64,000 nucleotides of DNA from Gnetum montanum (taxonomy: Eukaryota; Streptophyta; Gnetopsida; Gnetales; Gnetaceae), in NCBI GenBank assembly GCA_015680685.1, contig MNCI01038007.1, positions 279,729 through 343,728 of the forward strand, written 5' to 3'. The notes below the pieces were generated by a model. It was given only the letters and a program-made list of their open reading frames with translations, had not been told where the DNA came from and did no database searches. Position 1 is the first letter of the stretch. Every line of letters starts with the position of its first letter. Shown here in pieces: positions 21,601-32,300 of this stretch. Position numbers and translations under genes: made by a program.

Positions 21601-23151
21601 TATCATTGAAGAGGAGGAGGCTACAATAGAGTTAATAATCAAGGAGGAAGAGGTCGGCAAGGATCAGGCGGAAGAAATGGAGGAGCTACGGGAAGACACC
21701 ATGGAGACTGAACTGGTCGATGACCAGGGTGGTGTCGATGAGATGTTCAGTAGCTTCCTCAAGGAAAATTTGGACCTTGGCAACCCTCCAAACCTAGAAG
21801 GGGACGCAGAACACGGTATATTTCTTTTCATTTTATTGCATCGCTTTGTGAGTTGTTGTTTCCATGGTATTTTACTTTTGTATTTTCATCCCTTCCAGAT
21901 GAAGGTAGTGAAACCCAAACGATGCGACTGGACGTGCCCATGAAAACTCTCCCCCATGAAAGGACCACGGAGGTTAGTTCGTCTCGTACTCGTGGACCAT
22001 TTACTTGGACTGAGATGCCAAGTAAAATGGATTTTGTGGCTGGTATCACTGAGGAGGTTGTTGAACATATTCAGAAAGCCTTCCCTAAGATAGGTACAAA
22101 TGTTTCGAGTCTTTTTTACATCTTTAGAGTTTCACACCCCCTTTTTTTGTTTTAGTGTTTGTTCTTTCCATGTATGTAGGTGCCAAACTGAGGTGGGATC
22201 CATCTGAGATAGTTAACATTGAGAGTTTTCCTACACTATCCCTAGAAGTCAAGCAAGTACCAAGGCTAGTTTATGATGAAGTGGTGGAAGGTCTTGTACA
22301 TAATGCCAAATTGCTTTGGACTTGTAGGCGTTCCATCAAACAGTTGTGGTTGCAAGTCCAAGAAAAGGAGAAAGAAGTTTCTGAGTTGTCAATTGAGCGT
22401 GATGATCTCAAAGCTTGGTACAACTTCACCTCTACTAAACTAAGTGGTGATCGCTCTTGGCGGACTTTCGAGGTCACGTATACGAGATACTGGAACCTAC
22501 TGAATTGCCACGCATCACTGAACCAGAAACTAGCAGAGTGTAAGGCCTAGGTGGATCTATTAAACCTCAAGTGTCAAGATTGGAAGGCTTTCGCTTCCAA
22601 AGTACGCAAATGGGGTCAAGATGAAAAGAACCATAAGCATCATTATAAGAAATCGTTGAAGGAAGTATCCATTGAAAAGCGTCAACTTGAAATGTTGGTG
22701 GAGGGTCTGGGTCTGTGCTCTGCGTTTGATACCCTTGCTCAAAATACAACTATTGAGATGGAATCACCTACAAGGGTAATTACAACTGCTTCTAGGAAGG
22801 TTTCTATGGGTGAATTCCCTTTAAAGTGTCCCACCTGGTCTGCTGTTGACAAGGGGAAGGCCTTAGCAGATGTCGACCTAGTCCTTGATGGGACCGATTG
22901 GACCAGTGTCTTAGAAGAGGAAATCCTTCGTCGACTGGAATTTAGTTTAGGGGGGTCCCCTATGGTAAGAATTTTGTTATCATGAGATTTGTTCATTGCA
23001 TAATGTTTGAAATTTTTTTTATGTTGATTGTTCCCTTTGCATTTTATAGGATCAAGGTGATGATGATGTTCAGGAAACTAGCCCCAGTGGAGTGGGGGCC
23101 CATGATGCCAGCGGGTCTAAAGGGGATGATCCTCCTACCCCTGATGTTTAA
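18673..23151 (+). pseudogene. Antisense eight-exon gene inside retrotransposon C (FCP1-like domain plus coiled coil)
   Basis: Exons: 18,673-18,803; 19,547-19,995; 20,075-20,343; 20,427-21,473; 21,564-21,815; 21,899-22,093; 22,180-22,964; 23,050-23,151. All seven introns are GT-AG with phases 2,2,1,1,1,1,0, and the frame continues across the junctions except for one exon-2 frameshift. Exon 1 encodes a basic MGKGKEVESQGRKG start. Exon 2 resembles an FCP1/NIF phosphatase fold: LVVELVGVLA, then EFLAFILDRFKVVVWSHL, then NTLFLATH..TLFQNPPGTVY. The DxD of motif I and the later DD pair are lost. Exon 4 encodes an unknown helical domain (NWAQFLLLGLHKEIVRL). Exon 5 is Glu-rich, exon 7 a charged coiled coil, and the tail is acidic. 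About eight in-frame stops, mostly TGA/TAG, show decay. The orientation is opposite to the retrotransposon. Exon structure is well supported; the domain name is tentative. Confidence 0.65.
18804..19546. repeat. Intron 1 of the antisense gene, filled with GCGTATACGC repeats
   Basis: The intron runs from a GTAGGC donor to a TTACTCGCAG acceptor. Between 18,840 and 19,440 it consists of GCGTAGAC, GCGTATACGCTG and TTTTCACAGCGTATACGC words, including repeated 12-bp palindromes AGCGTATACGCT. The same words occur in the U3 of C's LTR and, as GCGTAGAC, in its leader. Confidence 0.7.
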
Positions 23152-23229
23152 TCTTTTCTTTGAAATTGCTCTAACTCAGATTTATACGTGAATTGTAAAT
23201 TGAGTGATTTGAGTTGTATTGAACGGATG

Positions 23230-23235
23230 AATAAA
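23230..23235 (+). terminator. Polyadenylation signal of the antisense gene (C)
   Basis: AATAAA lies 79 nt after the predicted stop codon (TAA at 23,149-23,151). Element F has AATAAA in the equivalent place, also about 80 nt after the stop of its antisense copy. Confidence 0.5.
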
Positions 23236-23839
23236 ATCAGTTGACTCTTGTAATTGTATATCATTACATGTATATATACATGATTTTTTACTTATATTTT
23301 TTTTTTGTGAATTTTTGGTTTAAATGTAAACACGACACAGGAATATAAAATGTTTTGGTTTGTTTTTGGAGTTTAAGTGTAATGCACGGATGTAATCATA
23401 AGTAGGACTATAATTACGAGCGAAAGATAATTGTGAAAAGGGAAAACATGGCAATGCAAGCATAAATTCGAACAGTGAACTGGAATCTAAAAAAAGATAA
23501 AAAATGAAGTAGAAGTGGTTGATTTAGTTTAAGGCCATTTCAGGCCATACGCACTAGTTTAAGGCCATTTTGGGCCATGCGTAAATAGGAGAAGTTTCAA
23601 GTGACCATGGTTTATTTCTTAGGTGATCGACCATTGCTGATCGTGGCTAGTTTTATGTCATTGTGGACATGATAGTTTAACGTTATTCCAGACTCAGGAT
23701 GTAGTTTAATGTCATTTCAAACGATTTGTATTTTAATGTCATTTCAGACTTGGAATGTAGTTTATTGTCTTTTCGGACTTGTTGTAGTTTAACGTCATTT
23801 TGGACGGTTCTTTGTTTATTGATTTAGTAATTTTTTTAT
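23236..23839. repeat. Minisatellite between antisense gene and protease of C
   Basis: The first 280 bp are A/T-rich without recognised features. From 23,525 to 23,815 there are diverged copies of AGTTTAAGGCCATTTCGGGCC and AGTTTAATGTCATTTCAGAC. They continue the minisatellite family that also lies on the other side of the antisense gene. Confidence 0.7.
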
Positions 23840-24830
23840 TTTTCTCATTTTGACGTTAGGAGATACGTTAGTGAGTATGATTCTATATTCAGCGTCCCCT
23901 TCGCTGATCAAGTTGAATGGTAATTCAGCCCAAGGGACATCTCATGGAATTGTTCCTGCATTAATGTTTTCTTGCACTTTTGCGTGTGTCTCGGTTTCCG
24001 TGTCGATTGTAGTTTCTAAGGGAAGCTGTGTATGCATCATGTCAGGTCCGGGTGTTTCTATTTCGGGTGGATTTTCTTTTGTGGTTAAAGGATTATTGCC
24101 TACTAGTTATTGTTCATTTATGTCGTGTGGTCTAGGCTCTTCGAGCTTAACCTCTAAGCCTTGGTCTAAGTCTATGTACGATGAGATGATGGGTGTAGTA
24201 GCCTCCCCGTGTATAACAATTTCACCACCTTCATAAGGCAGGTGAATTTCTTGGTGTATAGGGGAAGAGACTGCTTTTAGTTGGGCTAACCAGGGCCTTC
24301 CCAAGATTAGGTTAAACCCTACCATTTCATCAATTACCACAAAGTCAGTGGATGTGGGGAATTGATCCCCTGCTATGAAGTCTAAAGTCACGGTACCTTT
24401 GACTATCACGTGCAACCCGCTGAATGATTTCAAGCATGTGGTGGCAGTTGGTCTGATTAGCTCTATGAGCTCGAGTTATTCAACGATGGGATATGGCACT
24501 ACATTTGTGGCAGCTCCATCATCTACATGGATCCTATGTATCTTGAATTTTTTTACTCATATTATTATGAACATAGGGGCTGTTGTTATCTCTCCTATTT
24601 TCTTATCCACCTTGATGTTATCATTGTGGAAAGTTAATGGCTTGGAAGTTAACCCTTGAGGCGAGTACATTATTGCATGAATTGAAGGTTCATTTGGAGG
24701 TAAGTCCTCGCTTACTAGGATAGATGTTAACATGCGCACCAAGGCTTCACGATGTGTTTGAGATGTTAAAACTAGGTCATATAAGCTTAGTGAAGTATTC
24801 TTTTGTTTGAGTGCCTGCATGACCTATGTT
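23840..24830 (-). pseudogene. Aspartic protease region (element C), decayed
   Basis: The minus-strand linker begins QALKQKNTSLSLYDLVLTS, followed by ILVSEDLPPNEPSIHAIM. The catalytic loop HVDDGAATNVVPYP lies near 24,500-24,530, and AGDQFPTS...ILGRPWLAQL follows at 24,107-24,433. As in A, B and F the active-site triplet is DDG. After the domain the frame continues with an acidic/Thr-rich tail ending near 23,835 (SPNVKMRKIKK). The region is broken by a stop after LKSFSG and elsewhere. Confidence 0.75.
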
Positions 24831-27800
24831 AGGGCTATTGCTAGGTCTCTACTGTTGGACGTATGTTTGTCGACAGTGACTTGGTCCATTGGGCCCAATA
24901 GTTTTATTTCGTGCATCGTTGGTTTGTCATTTTTTTCAGAATTATTGATTCGGGCATATCAGGTTTTCTGGATGATTCACCCTCATGGCCTATGTTTAGC
25001 GTATCATTATGTGGTGTCATGGGTACTGCGTTTCATGGTGTAGGTTTAGAAGGTCCTAAGGCTAGCCGTTGACGCTCCTTCTCCAAGCATTCCCGTGTAA
25101 GTTTATCTACTAAGCGCTCTCATGGGTGGCGTGGCGGTACAGTTCGTTTCAGAGCCTCAGGCTGTTTTGGGATTCGTACTACGTATGGAGTCGGGTGGGG
25201 TTGCGGTTGGACAGTTGTATGCTATTGAGTGCCAGGCTGGCTGGGCACCTTGATGACATAAGGGCTGGGTTTATTGTGTGTTTGCAGAATGGAGGATTGG
25301 TGATCACTAGGATGTTCGAGTGTCCTAATGACATATGGGGCTGATCTAGCTGGAGGTTGTACCTCCGTTGTTACGACTGCAGGTGGTACTTGGACTACGT
25401 AGGGAGTGGGCTGAATAGGAGGTGTTGGTGAGTTTATGGTAGTGACGGCGGGAGGTACATGCACCACGTATGATTTTTTGCATGTCGGGGTGTTAGAAGC
25501 TGCTACGGAAGGGGGTACTGTGATGACATAAGGCTTCTACGGTGAATATGATGATTGAGACGCCGATGTTTGTACAGTGGAAGGAATACGCACTACAAAT
25601 GGTTTATTAGGTGTTTTCTGATCATGGTCAGAGTAGACGGTGTTAATGCTAGGTGTTTCAGCTTCGTTATCAAGGTAGATCATGTTAATGATGTACGGTG
25701 CCTCTTTGGTATTTAGAGGATCTTTATACACACCCATGGCCTGGTTTTGTGGTTGGATCGGGTTGGCCTCATCAAACATGATTTAACCCCCATTGATCAT
25801 TCATTGGATGTCTTATTTTAGGGTGAAACAATAATCTGTGCCATGCCCGTTACGTTGATGATAATCACAGAAGCAGTCCATTCTAAAGCCTTTTGGTACT
25901 AGAGGCTCATCTGGCGTTGCTAGGCTTGGGTTCTGAACCAGTTGACAGAACCAATCATGTCTCTGGATAGTAGCAGGGGATAACTATTTATGTTTCATTA
26001 ATCCATCATTCAGGAATTGGTCAAATAGTTGTGATGGCTTCATAGGCAGTGGCGTGTATTGAGAGGGGTCCTTCCTCTCAAAGTTTCTTGTATGGTTTGG
26101 TGTTGGGTTCTGTGATGAGGATGACTCTGGTGCAGTCGTGGGAGTGGGTTTAGCATAATTAGTAGGGGCAATAGGTGGTTTGCTTTGTTGTCCCACATTT
26201 TCTTATTGTGTTTCTGCTACTGCCACTATAATTGTTTTAGCCTTTTCTTTATCTTTCTTATTGTGTTAATTCTTAAAGGCTAAATACGCAAGATCATGGC
26301 TATTTTGGGCTGCCTCCTCTATTTTTTTAATCTATACAAAGGCTTGATTGAGGTTACACGCATTGAGATAATATAACTTGGATTTGAAAAAGTTGTTAAC
26401 AGCCCCCTTTAGAATGGTGAGGAGATATGTCTCTGGGATCAGCTCATGGAGCTCATTGAGAGTAGCACTCCACCTTTGGATGAATTTTTGTACGGGTTCT
26501 AGAGCTGCTTGTTTGACCTGTATAAGGTTGTCAAGTGTTGCTTCAGGTTTCAAGTTATACTGGAACCTAGTAATGAATTGATGTAACAACTCCTTTAGAG
26601 AAAATATCAAGTTTCTTGGCAAGGCCCGATACCAATCCAGTGCTCTCCCTGCGAGGGACATAGGGAACACTCGCAAAATGGCATGTGGCCACGCCTGAAG
26701 TAATGAGCATTCTAGTCTAAATGTTATAAGGTGAGCATTGGGGTCTGTCTCCTTGTTGTATTTAGTTAGTGTAGCCAATGATACACCCTTGGGTAATGTT
26801 AGGGGCAGAACCAAAGAGCTGATTGGATCATCGTGATAAAAATTTACTACCTTCAACTCTCCGTAGGCGGCTGTCTTGAGGCACTTGACCTCGTCAGTTA
26901 GTTATTGCATTAGTCTTTTAGCATCAGCCCAGTCTTGAGTGCTAGGTGAGATGGCAGCTTGGGGATGTGGTACTGTATATAGATTAGAATGTTGGACAGT
27001 GGGTTGGAAGGTAGAAAGTTATGTTGGAGGTTGTACTTGCAGGATTTTTAGAGCGGGTGGTACTAGGGGTGGCACATTATAGGCAAGGGGTGGTTGTTGT
27101 TGTGGCTGTCCTTGAGGGATGTTGGCCGATGGAGCTATGTGAGGTGGTATGTTATAGTGAGAGGGTTGATGTGATTGAACACCAATCGCCGCCCATTGCC
27201 CGATCATGTTTTGTATAGGAATCCCCTGAATTTGTTGGGTTACAGCGGTGAAAGGGGCTCTGTGAGTTTGGATTCAGGGGATATAATGAGCAGATGTAGA
27301 TGCCGGTATCACATGCGGCATCCCAATCACTCGGGAGGGGGGGGGGGAAAGGTTGCTCCTACATTATTTTGAGGGTGTTGTACTTGCAAGGATGAGGAAA
27401 CGGTTGCAATGGGGAGAATAGCAAGCGGAAGTGTATTGAGTTGCGCGTCGGTTGCAGGAGGAATATGAACAAGTGCGGACAATTCTGGTTGAGGTATTTG
27501 TGCTTGGGTGAATCTAAATGGTTGAAGGGATGTAATTTCCCCTGTGGCTAGATGGAACAACGGGTTGACATAGGCTTGTGGGCTAAGAGTATGGTACGAA
27601 TCTTCATGTTCGGATTGGGCTGCAAACTCATCCTCCTCTTCTGGTTGAGGATTTACTACAGGTTGATCTAAAGACTAGCTCTTTTGCAGGAGGAGTTGTG
27701 TGATGAGCTCAGAGTAAGGCTCTATAAGAGGAATGATATTGTATGGGAAAGGAATGAACTCTTGTCCTCCCCTATAGAAAAGTTTGTATTTCCTCTTAAC

Positions 27801-28019
27801 TTCCATTTCGGCTCGGTCCATGGCTAGGCCAGCTTGTATTTTCACGCATATGAAATTGTATTAGTCTTGAGTTATAATGTTGGACGATGGGTTCCTCCCT
27901 TGCAATCTAAGAGATCGGTGAGGCCCCACTGTGGGTTGTACCATGGACTGTTGAATGGCCATGGTGCCTACAAGGTCTGTGACCTGGGTGGTTGTAGCGG
28001 TGGAGTTTTCAGTGTTCAT
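24831..28019 (-). pseudogene. Gag and gag-protease linker (element C), decayed
   Basis: The minus-strand start MNTENSTATTTQV lies at 28,019; an N-terminal LRLQGRNP segment corresponds to the LKLQNKEPKG of B. The Retrotrans_gag domain is open from 26,856 to 26,332 (KYNKETDPNAHL, LQAWPHAILRVFPMSL, LDWYRALP). A zinc-knuckle-like CDYHQRNGHGTDYC lies near 25,840-25,885. The linker at 25,610-25,130 then repeats a short motif seven times (PFVVRIP, PYVITVP, SYVVHVP, PYVVQVP, PYVIRTL, PYVIKVP, PYVVRIP). Gag would build the particle; the function of the repeated motif is unknown. Stops occur throughout. Confidence 0.75.
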
Positions 28020-28043
28020 GATGAACGGTTGAGAGTATGACAC

Positions 28044-28560
28044 AGTGAAGGAATATGAAACTAGTATACCTGGTGCAGCATAAACCTACATTGGTGGCAT
28101 ACAACATATATGCTAAAAAGTGTAGACAACATCAGCATACAGCGTAAACAGGGTTTACAGTGTACAGAGTGTAGTGTATACTGGACGGCAGCATAGACAA
28201 GTTTACGGCGTAGAGCGTATAGCGTATATGCTAAGCAATGTAGATAGCATCAATGTACAGTGTAAATAGGGTTTACAGTGTACAGAGTGTAGTGTATACT
28301 TGACAGTAGCGTAGACGAGTCTATGGCATAGAGCGTGTAGCGTAAACTGAACAGTAGCGAAGATGAGTCTACGGCGTAGAGCGGGTAGCGTAAACTGAAT
28401 AGCGTAGACATTGGGAATGTTGCAGACAAAGTTGGCGTAAGCTTAGCAGCATAGACGCTCAACAGCGTAGACACTGGAAGGTTTCCAAACAGGGTCGTCA
28501 TATACTCGATAGCGTAGACGCTAGGCATTCTGAAGCACAGTAAGTTTTAGGTAGTTTTAG
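28044..28560 (-). repeat. Leader of element C with GCGTAGAC repeats
   Basis: This untranslated stretch between PBS and gag has many GCGTAGAC, AGCGTAAAC and GCATAGAC words. It includes a longer duplication: AACATCAGCATACAGCGTAAACAGGGTTTACAG near 28,127 and its variant near 28,247. It does not contain the leader repeat of elements A, B and E. Overlapping open frames reflect the repeat only. Confidence 0.65.
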
Positions 28561-28561
28561 G

Positions 28562-28578
28562 CCCTCCTTCTAGCAGCA
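28562..28578 (-). promoter_or_regulatory. Putative primer-binding site of element C
   Basis: On the minus strand this reads TGCTGCTAGAAGGAGGG, five bases beyond the LTR end (GGTACA). It differs from E's TGGTGCTAGAAGGAGGG at one position. Confidence 0.6.
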
Positions 28579-28583
28579 ATTTC

Positions 28584-29260
28584 TGTACCGTCCGAAATCG
28601 TCGATCTCCGAATAGAAGGAAACAGAAATCGAGGGATCACCGGACATGCACAGAAGACCCTACCTTCGCGTAAGGGCAAGCTAGAATTAACAAAGGTAGA
28701 GTACCTTGAGTGGTCCGCACGCCGATCAGGCAAGGATTTCCCCGAACGTACACCAAAGTGCTATACGTTGGGTTATATGTAAACAGCGTAACTAATGTAA
28801 AATGAGGCGTAAACGACGTAAACTTGCCAGAGCATAAATAGCAAACATGCAACAATAAATGGAAAAATTTAATAGATTTTAGGAAGAAAATGCAGCAATA
28901 TTATTGCAAAGTGAGAGTTACAATGCACCATTCTAACGCAGTTGTGGCTTTCACACAAGGCGGACGAATAGCCCCGGTGGATGTAAGGATGACAGTGTGC
29001 TGGTTCAAACTGCAGGCACAGCGTAGAGGCTATATGCTTAGTGTACAGGGTTGAGGTCTAGCGTACAAGGTTATCTACTCTGGTTCTTAGCGTCTCTATT
29101 TTTTTTCTCTCTGGTTTGCTCAAAATTGCCAACCCTGATCTAATGAAAAATTGGGGTTTTTATACATGCTTAAATGTTAGGCTCGAGTTGGGTGACACAT
29201 GGCATGTTGATCGGGTGAGAAAGAATAAAATTTACAAGTGTACAACATGCTACATCTACA
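28584..29260 (-). repeat. Partial 5' LTR of element C
   Basis: Aligns with 10,082-10,773 of the 3' LTR over its whole length, in the same orientation, including the TATA-like TATAAAAA (29,156-29,164). The upstream 600 bp of U3, including the TGAAACACC start, are absent. The sequence passes directly into element D (AAATTTCAAAATCGC), which matches F at about 60,590. Confidence 0.75.
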
Positions 29261-29304
29261 AAATTTCAAAATCGCAAAAATTTCAAAAAGAAAATCCCAT
29301 GCTA

Positions 29305-32300
29305 TCATGGGTTATCTCTGTTTGCATTTTCCTCACCACTTGCCTCTGCTTCATCTACTTGTGCATCATCCTCCCCTATGTTGCCTTCTTCCAGTTCTTC
29401 ATTCCCTCCCTCTACAGGCCTTGCACCATCATCTGGAGCCTACATCATAGGAATGAAGTAGTCAGTTAGGGCAACAAACACAAACTATAGCGTAGCATAA
29501 GCATCTACACAGTAAAGTGAGTAACTTGAGGGGGGCCTACGTCAATCTCAAAGGGTATATGGTCCAACCCAAGCCTAAGGAAACACCACACCTCCTCTAT
29601 TGTGATGTTTACCCAACGCCTATTGCTAGGTTTAGCATTCGCAGTAGCAGCTCTCTCCCTTTCCATGGTCATCCATATTAGAGGTCCTGGGGAAAGGGAC
29701 GTGGTTGCGATCTCTCTGGTACGAAGGTCCACTTTCAAGTTAAAAAATTTCGTAACCTTCACCTACTCTTTGAACTTAGTGTAGGCCTCAGAAGCGTTGA
29801 TAGCATTCACAAATGCTTCATACATGAATGCCTCCACAGCCACATCTTTGTACAGTTCTCGATGGGTGTCGCTCTCTAGCTTGTACACATCTTTGTGGTT
29901 CCTCTAGGTTCTCCCCCATTCAAAAACCTTCGCGCTGATATCTTTCATGTCTTGATACTTCTGGCTTAGCAACTCCATCTGCATTTGTTGTTTGACTATC
30001 TCACAAGTGGATTCAACGTTCTGACGAATGATAGTCCAAAATCTAACATAATCATCTACAGCCTTGCTCTAGTCCTTAGCATCAGGGTTACAGTTTATGA
30101 GGAACTTGTTCCTCGACCTGAGATCCTCCACATCAACGACCAGTTTTCCCTTTCTTTGCTTAGCCCTTTGGACCCATTTCCACAAGTCTTTTTTAATGTG
30201 CTTATACTCCCACAAGGAGCATGCCAAGTGCAAGATGCACTCGTGAGCCTCATCGAACGTGCGACAAGACACTTCGATCATGTTAGGTGAAAGTGTAGGC
30301 ACGATGCTAACTTTCATAGGTCGTGTTGGGTCCCATTTGAGCTGAGAGGCTACATCGACACAAAGAGTGTAGAAATCGTGTTAGCATAGCAAAAATCAAC
30401 AAACTCAAAATTTTTTAGTGTAACAACATAGGAGCATTTAATACTACTACTTACCCACATCAAGGTCCACCTGCTGAAGGCATTTAATCATGTCATCGAA
30501 AAGTCCCTACAAGAACGCAAACTTGTTAGGGATCTTGGCCCATGACTCTGCACAGATCAGAGGGGTTCCCAAGAAATCAATAGTAGTACCTCTTGCATGA
30601 CTAAGCATATCAACAATGGCCAAAATGAACTATGATAAGGCAAACGTATCGCTGAACTCACCAATGTCTGGCTACGGTCTTTCTTCTTGTTGACGTAAGA
30701 CGATGGAAGTAGCCTTGGTGGAGGGTCCTACCAAGTCCATACGAGCCCCTTCCTCATGCACTGGAACCTTTCCTTTCAGGAGACCAACATCTCTTTTATT
30801 TGAGGGAGGTGCCTCTTCATTGGTAAGAGGAGGCTCCCTAAAGACAAGAGCCCCTGCCCTAGAGACAGGAGCTCCCTTATTCCCAATTGGGGCCCTTTCC
30901 TCCAAAACTAGGGCCTCTGCATCATCATTTGTTGCCCTCATCTTGAGGGCTAACACTTCTTCATTACTTTCTTCTTCTTCTTCTTCTTCTTCCTCTGCTA
31001 GCAAAAAATCATCGCTACATCACCTAGTACAGCATATGCTCAAATGGGACCCGACACGACCTATGAAATTAGCTTAAAGCAAATGGGACCCGACACGACC
31101 TAGGTGCAGCGTAGTGTCGTGTCAGTCCAAACCAAATTAGCTTAAAGCATATGCTGCACTACGCTACATCACCTAGTGCAGCATAGCGTAGCAAACAATA
31201 TCAAAGTAAGCATTACACGAAAGTGTTACCAATGGGGGGTTGCATCCTTGATAGCTTAAGCTATAGTCTTCGTTCCTCCTCTTCCTTCGTGCGAAGGGTT
31301 TCCCTAGCTGGGGGAGGTCTTTTTCTCTGCAACTCCTTAAGCATATTCTCAGCCATGAGATGTTCACCTCACATCATGCTATTGGCTATAGCAGGGATGT
31401 CTCTCCCATGCTATCCTGGCCACGAATGCTGCGAGCCACCAGACCTTTAGTCATTACAGACAACAACTTCCTAACCACTTCTGGAAGATCTTGGGCTCGC
31501 GTGGTCTACAGGATCTACTGAATCCATGGCTTGGAAATCTGGTTGCGATCTCACATGGCCCAGGCTCCATCCATTTGAACCAAAAGAAACTCTAAAAAGC
31601 ACTTCAAATGGCCTATGTAGAAGGCATAGTGTATGTTGGAGCGGGACTCTTTTTCTTCACGGAGTCCCAAAATCTCAGCCTACAAGCCCTTACATAGGAA
31701 GCTGACCCAATTATAATGGGCCCCTTCTTTCATAACCTCCTACATTATCTAGGCCTACTCAAGCCCCAAGACCTTCCCTTGGGTGAGCAGTTGGGGGAAT
31801 GCGTGGGCATGGAAGACCAGGTAAATCTCCATGGTGGGTCTATCCTTAAGCTTATCCATGCGGAACCCTTTTCACTCGTTAATGAGCCATAAGCACTCCT
31901 CAATATCCTTTTGCATAAGGGTCAACTCCTCCTTATGCCTCAATCCTATGGGGATGCTATCGACAAGACCACCGAACAGGTCTGTAAATAGTTGGTCATT
32001 GATTGCAATGATCACCTGCACACCCCGTACGCACGTACGAAAACGGCCCACCCTCTCAGAAAAGGAGTTGACCAAGGAAAGCATCTTGGTGGCTGGAACA
32101 CTCATATTTGGGGCCACGAATAGATCCATAAGCCCTTCCTTTTGGAAATTCTTGACCAAGGAGTCTAGGGCCCTTTAGTCTAACAAGCACTGGCTCACTA
32201 CTACTTTTCCATATTTGAAGTAAATATTTGCCCCCTATGTCTCAACAGTTACCATCGTCACCTCCTAGGGCTTCTTCACCCCTACAGAAATTTTTACAAA

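Larger units (their letters stand above)
10082..29260 (-). mobile_element. Element C: 19-kb Tat-type retrotransposon with internal antisense gene
   Basis: Minus-strand element. In its own 5' to 3' order it has a partial 5' LTR (29,260-28,584), PBS, repeat-rich leader, gag, protease, minisatellite, an antisense multi-exon gene (plus strand), minisatellite, RT-RNase H-second RNase H-integrase, a 1.8-kb satellite, polypurine tract and a complete 3' LTR (11,387-10,082). It interrupts element D. The flanks show no target duplication. The outer part of the 5' LTR and about 1 kb of D are missing at the right junction, so a deletion after insertion is the simplest reading. Confidence 0.75.
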
